64,000 nucleotides of DNA, taken from NCBI GenBank assembly GCA_008694505.1, contig VZDJ01000090.1, forward strand, positions 9,603,521 to 9,667,520, in the 5' to 3' direction. This stretch comes from Cyanoderma ruficeps (taxonomy: Eukaryota > Chordata > Aves > Passeriformes > Timaliidae). A program made the position numbers and the translations under genes. This document shows, piece by piece, positions 54,314 to 64,000 of this stretch. Positions within the stretch are counted from its first letter, which is position 1, and each line of letters starts with the position of its first letter. The notes under the pieces were generated by a model that saw only the letters and a program-made list of their open reading frames with translations, made no database searches and was not told where the DNA came from.

Positions 54314-57300
54314 GTAAGTAAATCTAGTTGTTACTACCATTAACATTCATCAGCATCTGAATCATAAATTACAGAAAGTTTTGTTTAAGGCAGGATTAAA
54401 GCCAAGAAAGTAAGTTTGGCTCAGTAAATTACTAAGACTAGCAAATTTCTGCAGCTTTCAAAAATGTAATCTACTGGTGGCATTTATGTAACAGGACTGC
54501 CTGCACTTGCAGTTTATTCATGATAAGTGCTGGCTCAAAGAGAATTTTAGGCTTTGATAATGACTCACTTATGTGATGTCATTTGGCCTTGGAAATGAAA
54601 AATGTAAAATTAGCATTGATTATTTTCCATTTGTTCTCAGAGCAAATTTTTCTGCAAGAGGGAAACATTAACCGTGTGCGATCTGCAGGATTATTTTCAG
54701 GGGGGAGGTTTGAAGCAGCTCTGAGCAGCTACTGTGCAGCAGCACAAACTGTGAGGGAGAGAGCAAGAGGCTGGAAAATGAGCCACCAGCCCCAAATGCT
54801 TGTTTTGTCCCCTGCTGAATGGTAGGAAGAAGAAGTACCAGCCTGCTGTTCTCTCCTAGAGCGCAGGAAGGTTCTTTAGTGTTTGGTGTCCCTACAGCTC
54901 GATGGCAGGGCTGGTCTGCAGGGCAAACCCCAGCCCTGAGAGGCACAGCCCTGCTCAGAGCTCACACAGGAGCAGAGACAGGCCTGGTCTCCTCCTGGTG
55001 CTGATTCAGAGCACAAGTGTAATCCATCAAACCCTGAGTCAGCCTGGGGAGGCATCCATTGTGGGTTTTTAGGGACACAGGACTGTGACTGCGGTGTCTT
55101 ACCTTCATTAGTTTCATGTTTTTACATGGCTTTTGGCCTTTGTTGCTCTTCAGGCACATATTTTTACAAAGTCTGTTGTGGGAACACACTGACTGCAGGT
55201 ATAGGCAGTTTCAAAGAGATCACACTCTGCTTGAAAAACACAAATTCATGTTTTGAAAGGGCAGCCTTTTGCTTCCCTCAGGTGGAAGGTGTCAGGGAGT
55301 CCTCAATGAAATCTATGCTGTCAGTCACATAAATGGGTTTAAAGCTAGATTAGAAGCCAACAGTAATTCCCTCGTTTCACTTTCAATTTGACTGCAAGAA
55401 CAATTGAATTAATGACAACAGGGAGGAGTGTGCTCAGAGCACACATAGTGAACACAGTGCTTCAAAGGAAATGATAAAGAATTATCATGTTTACTTATTG
55501 CACAGTGGTAAGTATGTAGATGAGGCAGTGGTATACAGTAAAATGAAACGCTAACTGCTTGAATTACTGTGTACTCTACTAAGCATTAACACAATGCTAA
55601 CTCAGCCATGGAGTGCAGCTTGTCTGGTTTATTCTGTGCATTAATTCCAATAGAGAAAGCTTCTATTTACTAAGGAAGATAGGAAGGGAGGATGCCACGC
55701 ATGTAATATGGCCAACTTAGTGCTGCAAGAAGAATTACTTTTGTGTTTTTTCACTTTGCGTTCACAACTTTATTTATGGTTCTCTTAACTTTTCTTTGCA
55801 TTTAATTTTCTTCAGTCTGGTTTTTAAGTTCTCATTTTTAGTTTCTTGCTTGCTTTAATTGCAGAAGAATTTAGAGTAGCTGGCAAGCTTCATTTATTTA
55901 ATGAGGGGAGTTTCTAACTCACTGAGCCACAGGTACAGAGCTAGGCTGCTGCAGTGTGACCCTCATAAACCAGAATCTCATGAACCTGAAACTCGGTTGC
56001 ATCCAAAAAGTCAGGACTGATTCTGGGTTTTGCTTGAGCTTGTTCCATCCTCAGCTGTGCTACCTGATTATCTCAGGACTGAGGAGCTCAAATGGCTCAC
56101 TGTGCAGGTACCACCTGCTAGTCTCTCTCACTGACTACTCAAACAAGCACTACCAGCTCTCCAGATGGATCCTGTCAGCAACTTTTTTGTGGAATTAAAT
56201 GGCCAGTTTCCAAAGTAGAGCAGCCCAGCGGACAGGAGCTGCTGTTCTGCTGCACCGGCGCTTGGCTTTTGTAGGCAGTGAATTCTTTTCCCCTCTATTA
56301 TGAAGCCTATATAGAGTTGTAAAGTACTCTGGCAAGCTCTTAAGCTGAGAGATAAGCAGTGTGCTGAAGTTGCAAACCCACCAAAGTGGAGTTTGCTGCC
56401 AAGTTTAAAATTTTTTCCTCGCTTCAGACGCTGAGCTGGTAAATGCCAAGTAAGTGTTCTGCAGTGAATTACCTTGGTGCACGTGTGGGGCTCTGGCAGC
56501 AGGAGTTTCCTCTCCGAGGCTGCTCACAGAGAGCAGGTGGCAGCCTCTCAACGGGAACATCTGCTCAGTCACAGAGCACTCCAAATGGGGAGAGCCCCAC
56601 GCTGCAGCTACAGGGCCAGGGGGCCTCCCTTTCCCTCAACACTCCAAAGCAGACTCTTCTCTAACCGGTCCTGGGGCAGATGAGAGACAAAAAGAAGCAA
56701 AGCTGAGGTGGGGGAAGGTGTCATGATCACTTGGTGACTGGGATAGGCAGGCAACTATCCCTGTTTATGGGACCCAAAAATCTGACCCAGAAGGCTTGTT
56801 AATAGTCTTGTAAAATCACGTTTTCTTGAATTGGCAAAACATTTTGTCCCTGACAGGTTCTTAAATGGAAAAGATTAACCTTTTTCCTTTAAAGCTAACA
56901 AAAGAGAAATAAACATACGTATATCTCCTAAAAATAAAAATCCTTATTAATCTTTTGAAGAAAATATGACAGTCTTAGTATATAGCTTTGACTGTGTCTT
57001 TTGTTTGGTTTTGTTTTTTGCCGCAAGCAAAGTTATTTGAAAAATGTCAGATGAATAGCTTCTTTTATTCACTTCCATTTCCCTTTTGACCTGATTTTGT
57101 TCCATCCTGGGGTAGTCATCCAAGTGAAGAGCATTTGTGCACTTGCACGTAAACACGCACACAACTAAAATGGATTATTGGGAAAACACACAGGCTTGCT
57201 ACCTCTGTGACAACAGGAGCAGTGCATCTGCACATCAATAACTTCATCAGTGCATGTAGAGACTTTGGCAAGACGGTGATGAAGTCCACTTAGGGCTGGA

Positions 57301-58261
57301 ATCACTGACATCCATGCAGTATTTCGTAGGAAGCTTGATTTGGGGAAACAGCTCTGTAAGCTGACATGGTTACGAATGTTTCACTCTGTAAAAGTATGCT
57401 TGTTTAAGCAGTACAGATAAGGTGTAGAGCCTTTCCTTGACTGTACAGACATTGATTTATCTTTTTTCCTTCACTCTTCCCCTCTCCTTTTAAAATTGTG
57501 GGCAAAACTGTCTCTTCTGGAGATAAAAATTTGCATTCCGGGCTTCAGGCCAAAGTGTTTTAACAGACAAGTTATATAGTCCCTAGAAAGTACTCTTTTA
57601 TGATGGAAACACTGAGAGATCCTCCACTTTGGCAAGCTAAGAGGTCCATCCACCATAATAAAAGTAAATAAGAAGACTAACTGGCACTGAAGAAAAAGTT
57701 TATATTTTTTAAGAGAGTCATAACCAACACAGAATCAGTTAAAATAATTACACTTTGCTCTATCATCTGAATTTCTTAAATGTAATAATCCTAGTTAGGA
57801 AAAATAAACTTTAGAAGAATGATTAGGTTCAGTTTGTTCCATTACAGTGCTGACAGCTTAGCTACAGTAATATCTGCAGGAAGGCTGGTTTTTTGTTGTT
57901 ACAGTTTCTGTACTACTGGCTCCTTCTCCAGCATGTGTATCCTATATATCCATAAATCAGGTTCTCTCCTCCTGGGTGGTGGACTAGTCTGTCTGGCTAA
58001 AAGATGTATTGTCAGAGTACATGGAATTCACTATGGAAGGTGTGACACATTTAAAGTGAGAGTTTGTTCTTGTTCTTTTCCTAATATTGAAATAGAAGTA
58101 CCTCACCTTTTCTTCTTTTAATGGGAAAATGTAGGTAAGACTGTATCAGGCTAGATTATTTTGTCTCATTTCAAAAGTCCACATATTTTCAGTATTTTTT
58201 TGATTTTCAAACCGCTGTTTGTGCTCCCTTCACCAGTACTTTTATCCTATTTATGTTTTAG
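54314..58261 (+). other. ALCAM: ALCAM intron 3 (3948 bases)
   Basis: Begins GTAAGT and ends TTATGTTTTAG. Two locally GC-richer islands (about 54690-55030 and 56470-56720) stand out against AT-rich surroundings and produce overlapping open frames in several phases. No family resemblance was found there. A 17-base hairpin lies at 55428-55444. Confidence 0.85.
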
Positions 58262-58326
58262 AACAACCCTCTCAACCAGAAATCTTACATCAAGCAAACC
58301 TCTTAGAAACAGAGAAGCTACAAATG
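58262..58326 (+). CDS. ALCAM: ALCAM exon 4: V1-V2 linker and first strand of V2 Ig domain
   Basis: This short 65-base exon begins with AA, completing the Lys codon started at 54313. It then encodes QPSQPEILHQANLLETEKLQM (residues 108-129). The QPSQPEI motif is typical of the ALCAM linker between the two V-type domains. The exon has no cysteine of its own. The acceptor is TTATGTTTTAG, ending at 58261, and the donor is GTAAGA at 58327. It leaves in phase 0, directly before the Met/Leu junction with exon 5. Because it is only 21-22 codons long, a simple open-frame search misses it. It was placed by splice signals, by phase and by resemblance to ALCAM. Confidence 0.93.
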
Positions 58327-58690
58327 GTAAGAGCAGCATTCTCCCTCACAGTTATGTTCCCAACAGCTGCCTGAAGTCCCTTTACAGCCAAGACAGAGGT
58401 GAATGAACACCTGCCTGTGAGTCTATAGCCAGACTGAGCACAGAGCAGTTGCCTTGCCACTACTCTATTTATTCCTGCCTTATCTGCAAACAGGGACCAC
58501 CCTGATCTTAGGCCCACCACCCTCTTCCAAGTTCTCCCTCACTGATTTGATATGCCCTACTCGAGAAAAGTGGTTGAGGTTAAGCACTTGAACTTCCTAG
58601 AACTTTTGACCCAAAACAGCGTAAGTAAAAACAGAATTATGTTCGAACCCAGTGGGGAGAACAAGAGACTGATTTCTGTCTGTTTTGCAG
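58327..58690 (+). other. ALCAM: ALCAM intron 4 (364 bases)
   Basis: Begins GTAAGA and ends CTGTTTTGCAG. The smallest complete intron in the window. No repeat or open frame of interest. Confidence 0.93.
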
Positions 58691-58778
58691 CTCGGGGAGT
58701 GTGTTTCAAGAGACAGCTATCCTGAGGGCAATGTCACGTGGTACAAAAACGGGAGAGTCTTGCAGCCCGTGGATGATG
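58691..58778 (+). CDS. ALCAM: ALCAM exon 5: core of V2 Ig domain with first cysteine
   Basis: This exon has 29 codons plus one base (residues 130-158). It starts LGECVSRDSYPEGNVTWYKN and ends in VLQPVDD. Cys133 is the first cysteine of the V2 domain and Trp146 (in TWYKNG) is the core tryptophan. NVT at 143-145 is an N-glycosylation sequon, overlapping the start of the Ig C-strand. The acceptor is CTGTTTTGCAG, ending at 58690. The donor is GTATGT at 58779, after a final G that is the first base of a Val codon completed in exon 6. Intron 4, between exons 4 and 5, is only 364 bases. Confidence 0.96.
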
Positions 58779-59600
58779 GTATGTTTTGGTCATGGTCAGT
58801 GTCCCTGGATCCACACATGGGTGGATGCATGAAGAGCTGTGCTTTTATTGTTCTGCCTTACTCTAATGTATTCTTCCTTTGAGAAAAACTGCTCATATGG
58901 AAAGATGCAGCTGGAAGGAGATGTTCAGGCTTTTCAGAGTCCCCAAGCTACACCTCGTAATCATCCTCTTTTAGTTTCAGTTTCTCCATGAGGAGGAGAA
59001 TTGCCTTTATTAATGCTATCACAAAATTATTTTTGAGCCTATATAACTAAGAGAAACCTGTATCTAATTTCCAATTTTTTAAGGCATTAATTGTCTCAGT
59101 TTTATGCCTGTCCAATATTGTGTTTTAGACCATACAGAACATCATCTTATACAACTGTTTATTTTCCAGGATATGTAAGAACAACTATTTTTTTTCCTTC
59201 TTTTCAGCTTTGACAGACTGATAAGGCTACAATATGTTTCCTTCCATAAATTAGAGAATGCTTAAAAAATAAATTTGATCCTAATTTTTCTGCCATCATT
59301 TTTGAGGCTTTCTTTCTGTCTTACAAATTAGGCTGATATTTGTATTAAACCTCCCCCAGTTTGCAACTAGTTTTATGTTTGGATTTGATTTAAAAGATTT
59401 GGTAGGTTAGGAGCGTGTTGTTGATAAAATATTCCTGGTATACTTCAGTGGCAGTACCAGAGGAAAATTATACAATCTCTTGGGTAACATGTCATGTTTC
59501 CTGTATGTTTGCAGCCTGATCTCAAATGCAGAACAGGCGACAACACACAAGAGAAAGGTTTCAAATTCTGTGTGACACTGAAACATTATTTCCTTTTCAG
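58779..59600 (+). other. ALCAM: ALCAM intron 5 (822 bases)
   Basis: Begins GTATGT and ends TTTCCTTTTCAG. AT-rich, no recognised repeat. Confidence 0.93.
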
Positions 59601-59783
59601 TTGTGGTCATAAATTTGCAAAAGATTGTGGACAGAACAACTGGACTCTTCACCATGACATCGTCTCTTCAGTACATGCCAACAAAGGAAGATGTAAATGC
59701 CAAGTTCTCTTGCATTGTGACTTATTATGGACCATCTGGCCAGAAGACAATGCAGTCTGAGCCAGTTGTCTTCGATGTGCACT
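59601..59783 (+). CDS. ALCAM: ALCAM exon 6: C-terminal half of V2 Ig domain
   Basis: This exon completes the split Val codon with TT. It then encodes 60 codons, from VVINLQKIVDRTTGLF to SEPVVFDVH, and ends with the first base (T) of what is Tyr in known ALCAM proteins. It includes Cys196 (in KFSCIVTYYG), which should pair with Cys133 of exon 5. TYYGPSGQKT is a hallmark ALCAM segment. The acceptor is TTTCCTTTTCAG, ending at 59600, and the donor is GTAAGT at 59784. It leaves in phase 1, as expected at a boundary between Ig domains. The next exon, for the first C2-type domain, is expected to open with a Tyr-Pro-Thr-Glu-like junction. I do not find one before 64000. Confidence 0.97.
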
Positions 59784-60533
59784 GTAAGTTATCAAAAAGC
59801 ATCTTTTGCTGTACAAAGTCTACCTCCAGGTCAGGGGAAAGCTAAATCAGAAACAGTTTACAAATTTAGAGGGTGCTTGGCTATTGAAATGCTTTCTTCA
59901 AAACTGATTTGAATCAAGAAGGTCTGAGTTCATTGCCAAGGTAATTTTTAATATCTTCAGATTTACCTGAGATTTCATTTTTCCTAACAGTAGAATACTG
60001 AATATCAAGATTTCATTGACAAGAGAAAAGCGATAGACATAAAAAGCTAGAGTGTAATAGACTTTTGAGAATTTTAAGAGAAGTTATAATGGTTGATAAA
60101 AGTGACTCTCTGTACCCCCTGAAATAGGCAGTAAATACACAATACAGTTTTTTAGTAAACTCAAATGTTTTTCATCTTTTCAGAGTCAGCACCAAGGAGT
60201 TAATGCTGGCTGTCTACCTTGCACAAAATGCTTCTCTACAGCTGTAAGATGCTGTGGTTTACATTTAAAATGTGTAATTTGAATATTGGTAGATTTCTAA
60301 GTAGAGAATTTGTGTAAATAATTGCTCCTAACTGGGCTGAATTCTAAAGCAGCTTCCTTACTGTGTTACTGACGGATGTGGAAATCATAATGTTCCTTTG
60401 AATAAACAAAATAGGCTGCTGGCAAGGAAAGAGCAGAGGAGGTGGCAGCACTTAGGGACCAGGGGAAGACACATTTCAAATTCTTGTAAAATGACAGTTC
60501 TGAAGGACTTTAGAAGGCAGCAGGTCACATCAG

Positions 60534-60591
60534 GGTATAGAGGAACAGGAGATAGACAATGTGGTATAGAGGAACAGGAGATGGACAATGT
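60534..60591. repeat. 29-bp tandem duplication
   Basis: A 29-base unit (GGTATAGAGGAACAGGAGAT at 60534-60553 for its start) is repeated directly at 60563-60591 with one A/G difference. Recent slippage duplication in intron 6. Confidence 0.9.
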
Positions 60592-63334
60592 GTCCAGTCA
60601 AGTGTTACGTCTCTGCACACTTGAAGTAATACCTCATCTTAGAAAAGACGAGTCCCTGTTTTGGGAATGATAGGGTCTAAGTATACAATCCAGCTGAAAA
60701 CATAGAAAATAAGGCACTGGATTTCTCCAGGTAGTGTGAGCCTTGAAAACAAAAGCCATAGGGTGGAAGTACCATGTGCGTTCTGCCTAGACAGTAGTTG
60801 CTTTTCCTCTACAGTAAAGTTTGTTGAGCTACAGGGTAGGGGATCATTTTGACCTTGATCAAATAAAACCAAACCTTTGAGCACCTGGTTTTTGGTTTCA
60901 TCTGAAGTTAGGGTTGTCTTTTTGCCAGCTGCTTCTCCAGAATGACAACCAGCAGAACTAATGGAGAAGAAAACCTTTGGGGCAGCTGTTACCCATGGGA
61001 ATACCATAGGTGTTTCAAGCCTGAAGACACTTATCTCATCACTTTAAAGCTAAAGGCATTTCGTTTCTTTTTTTGGTTTTGCTTTACAAAGCTGGGTACC
61101 AAATTTCACTGTGGTTTTTGCTGTCATTTGTGGAGCCCCATGACCATGAATAACTCCTGCTGTGCATGTCAGATGTTCCCTGGAAAGAAATGTAATGACC
61201 AGAAAGCATTTGTTGCTATAACTTGCCAAGAGATGCTGTGCTGTCCTCATTTCCCTTCTGATTTCATGCATTTGGGGCCACTTCACCTGTTGAGGGTGAG
61301 GCTGTTCCAGATTTCTGTGGTGTGTGTCCTACATGCATTTGCAAGTAAGAACTACCCAGTGTGAAGAGAAAAGAAGGCTGCATGGCTCTGGGATGGTCAC
61401 TGGCCATGTGTAGTGTGCCCTCTGTATAAAGATTTAATGTTTGGTAACCTAGCTCTTCTAGTCCTGGTCTAGTAACACACAATTTAATTAATTCCAGCAG
61501 TGTACTGCTAATTAGCAAATACTGGGAGGCAGGCACACCCTTCAGTACTGAAGAGGCCTCAGGTATGAACTTTGGCTTTAGGGTGCGGAGTTACCCAAAT
61601 TACTTTCTGAGTATTTTCATGTGCTGTAACTTCAGTTCCTTACTCTGCATAAATGTATCTCCAAATGAATTTGTGAAATTCTTTGTTAATAGATGTCCAA
61701 GCTTCAACAGATGCATTTCATTACTTGCTGTTAGTTGATGATAATGACCTGTCTGATTTGGTTTTGCTTTTTTAGTTTAGGTCAGTCTTCCTAATTAGTT
61801 TCTCAATAATTGTGATTTTTTTTTAATGTGTCAAATAGAATGCAGATTTAAAAAATGGTAGACTCCAACTCTTAAGAAATTGAAGTCTTTCAGCCTTTTT
61901 TAATTTTAGATTGACTATCAAATCTATATTTTGCATCTCTAAAGCAATAGAAAAAAATCATTAAGAACTGTTGTTCATTTCTTGCAATTTATCCATTAAT
62001 CCTAAAGAAATGGGAAGAGCATGATTAAAATTATGCCTTCAAAAGATTTTTTTGAAGATATATCTATTCAGTCAGGATCTAAGAAATGTTTTATTGTTTG
62101 TTTTGGTTTTTTATTTTATATTTTGCATTGAGTTAGTGCAGTCTTTAGTAGTCAACTGTTTAATAGCTAGTTCACATCCTGGAAGGAGCCAGCCACTGTA
62201 ACCTAGTATGAGAAGAAGAGTGAATTAGCTCTTGCTGTGTTGGATGTTACTGGGATTAGGGTAATTTAGCTCAGCTAGCAGCAGTTACGTGCTTGGTTTT
62301 GCAGCTGCAAGCAAGGAAGCTGCTGAAAACAAGGAGTACTAGGAGAGAAGTCTTGGATCTGGACACTTAGATAGTATCTCAGATATTTAATTATCTAGGC
62401 TGCAGTTATGTGGGGTTCTGCTCAGCATTAATCAGTGTAAAAAGATAATGTTTGTCAGGCAGACTTCCCAGTCATGCCCCATTGTTAGGTGTCTGTCTTG
62501 TTATGGATCAACTGCTTTACATAGCAGATTAGAGTCAAAGACACTTCACACTCAGCTGCTTCCAGCCTTGGTGTTTTCCTTGAAATGGCACAGTGGCTGG
62601 GGCAGCTCTGGGACAGCAGCATTTCTTTACTAAATGGCTGCTTTTTGGTGCTGGCTCCTGGAATTTTGCTGTTGTGGAAAGCAGAATCTTAGATTTGCAA
62701 AAGCAGCGAGTAAGATGGGCCAAGTCAGGTGTGTGTGCCACTGAGAGGCAAGGTGTGCCTTCATCAGGCTGCTCCTGTGAGTGAAAGCAGGGGAGTACAT
62801 TATTCATACCAAGCACCACTCTGCATGGCACTGGACACCATCTTCCTGGTCTCAGGCTGCATCTTCCTCAGAAGAATGACCTCTTCATCTTAGACAACAG
62901 TTAAAGTAGTCTTTTGCTGCTTTCTTCTGTATGTTCAGGGTTTTTTTCTAGTTTAGCAAATTAAATTAAGATTTGTTCCTGGTTAATTACAGTAGATAGA
63001 AGGGTAGGGCATTTCTACAGAAAAGACTGGTGGTTTGCGAGAATGTAACTTTTGTTTAACTGTGTCCATTTTTAATCCAGTTCTGTTTATCTCTGTGGGG
63101 AAAAACCTGTTCCAAATTAAAGTCCTAAAGTCTTACTCTTTATTAATTCCTCCCATTTCAGCCTAGAGACAAAGCCTAAGCAATTCCAGGGTATATCTAG
63201 ATATTCTTTATGACAACTTTACCTTAGCATAAACTTGACAGAAGGAAAGACATTTTGCAGCAGCCCCTGAAACTGAGATTTTTGGCCCAGCATATACCAA
63301 GAGGGGCATGCATGTCATTCCTGGCCAGCTGCCT

Positions 63335-63457
63335 CATTGCATCTGTTGTATTATCTGTTGTGTGCTGGGTAGGACACAAACTGATCTTGGCCCTCCTGGC
63401 ATGGTTCCTCTGCTTTATGTGTGCAGCTTATGTATGCACCATTGCATCTGTTGTATT
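63335..63457. repeat. 18-bp direct repeat, 105 bases apart
   Basis: CATTGCATCTGTTGTATT occurs exactly at 63335-63352 and 63440-63457. Confidence 0.85.
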
Positions 63458-64000
63458 CCATACCAGCAGTGATTCTGGGCTTCCTTTTCCCAAGCAGGCA
63501 AAGTTGTGCTTCAGCTCTGAAGGTGCTGAGGTGGTAGAAGCCTCTTTGGCCATGGAAGGGAGCTGCAGGAGGGAGGCTGTGGCTGCTGGGAATCCAGCAC
63601 CTGCCCTGCCCTGGGCAGGGGTGAGGTGCTGGGCTGTGTTTGGGCTCTCGGTGCTTGAGAGGCCACAGGGAGATGCAGCTCCTGGTACTGAGAAATCCCA
63701 CTGCTGGAGACAGAGGTGATAAATGCCTGGAGGGTGGGGAGGGCTGTGGAGCACACGCTTCACTAAACACACAGAATCACCTGTCAGCCAGAGCTTTCTC
63801 TGCTGTGGAGATTTTTTAGTGTCTAATAAGGTCCCCTGTGCTGTATCTTAATGCAGAACTGGCATCTTTGATGGAATTTTATTTCTCCATTGAAATTAAA
63901 ATAGTGAGAGTTATCTGCTCATGTTATTTTAATTTTGTTCATTTTACTTTTTTTTAAAAAAAATTATATTTAGGCCTCTGCTTAGAAAGAATAGCATCTG

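Larger units (their letters stand above)
51309..59783 (+). other. ALCAM: ALCAM gene, partial: presumed exons 2-6 and introns 2-5
   Basis: The five exons total 657 bases, read in one frame and one order, and encode two V-type Ig domains. Domain V1 is built from two exons and V2 from three. All four complete introns are GT-AG, with phases 0, 1, 0 and 1. The gene is therefore intact here and not a processed copy. No signal peptide, transmembrane helix or polyadenylation end is present. The first exon and the remaining downstream exons must lie outside the window. The sequence resembles bird ALCAM more than mammalian ALCAM by recollection (QPSQPEILHQ, VVINL), which agrees with the CR1 content. 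I cannot name the species. Confidence 0.93.
59784..64000 (+). other. ALCAM: ALCAM intron 6, 5' part (at least 4217 bases)
   Basis: Begins GTAAGT at the exon 6 donor. No exon encoding the first C2-type Ig domain is visible before the window ends. It contains a 29-bp tandem duplication (60534-60591), an 18-bp direct repeat (63335-63352 and 63440-63457) and a GC-rich segment (about 63480-63760) with overlapping open frames on both strands. Confidence 0.8.

Noticed and set aside
60639..61007. 122-codon open frame on the - strand
   Set aside because: No family resemblance and partly overlaps the + strand frame; consistent with chance in about 64 kb.
60942..61364. 140-codon open frame on the + strand in intron 6
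   Set aside because: Cys/Phe-rich sequence with a run of Phe from a T-rich tract, no recognisable domain, and no splice context joining it to ALCAM.
1..64000. Search for CRISPR arrays, tRNA or rRNA genes, insertion sequences or prokaryotic operons
   Set aside because: No regularly spaced repeats, cloverleaf genes or tightly packed reading frames; the sequence is vertebrate intronic DNA.

Overview
This window is vertebrate, almost certainly bird, nuclear DNA. It is AT-rich, nearly all non-coding, and carries several fragments of the avian LINE CR1 (3' ends with the CCAACC...TTCTGTGATTCTG tail). It contains one recognisable protein-coding gene, split into short exons on the + strand. Two isolated N characters (5554, 16388) point to a draft assembly.

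The gene is ALCAM (CD166; BEN / SC1 / DM-GRASP in birds), a cell-adhesion molecule of the immunoglobulin superfamily. Five consecutive coding exons are visible at 51309-51409, 54094-54313, 58262-58326, 58691-58778 and 59601-59783. Each has an AG acceptor and a GT donor, and the phases match (1 / 0 / 1 / 0 / 1 / 1). Joined, they give 219 complete codons with no stop: the start of the mature protein, the first V-type Ig domain (exons 2-3) and the second V-type Ig domain (exons 4-6). The signal-peptide exon is not seen, so it should lie upstream of the window. The membrane-proximal C2 domains, transmembrane segment and cytoplasmic tail should lie downstream.

Layout: 1-51308 is read as the 3' part of a very large intron 1 (or that intron plus 5' flank). 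It holds CR1 fragments at about 10613-10770, 13990-14200, 36126-36295, 45425-46017 and 46265-46646, a weaker one at 23248-23311, several T/G-rich tracts, and short tandem or inverted repeats. 51309-59783 is the exon cluster, with introns of 2684, 3948, 364 and 822 bases. 59784-64000 is the beginning of intron 6.

Most open frames in the window (60-190 codons) are chance or repeat-derived: they lack family resemblance, overlap on both strands, and some lie inside CR1. No tRNA, rRNA, CRISPR array, prokaryotic operon or intact mobile element was seen. The more curious signals are non-coding: a cluster of four TTAATCAG-type sites near 10.0-10.3 kb, a GATTTAAATC palindrome cluster near 33.45 kb, and a faint retroviral RNase H-like patch in intron 2. 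There is no convincing sign of a new biological system.
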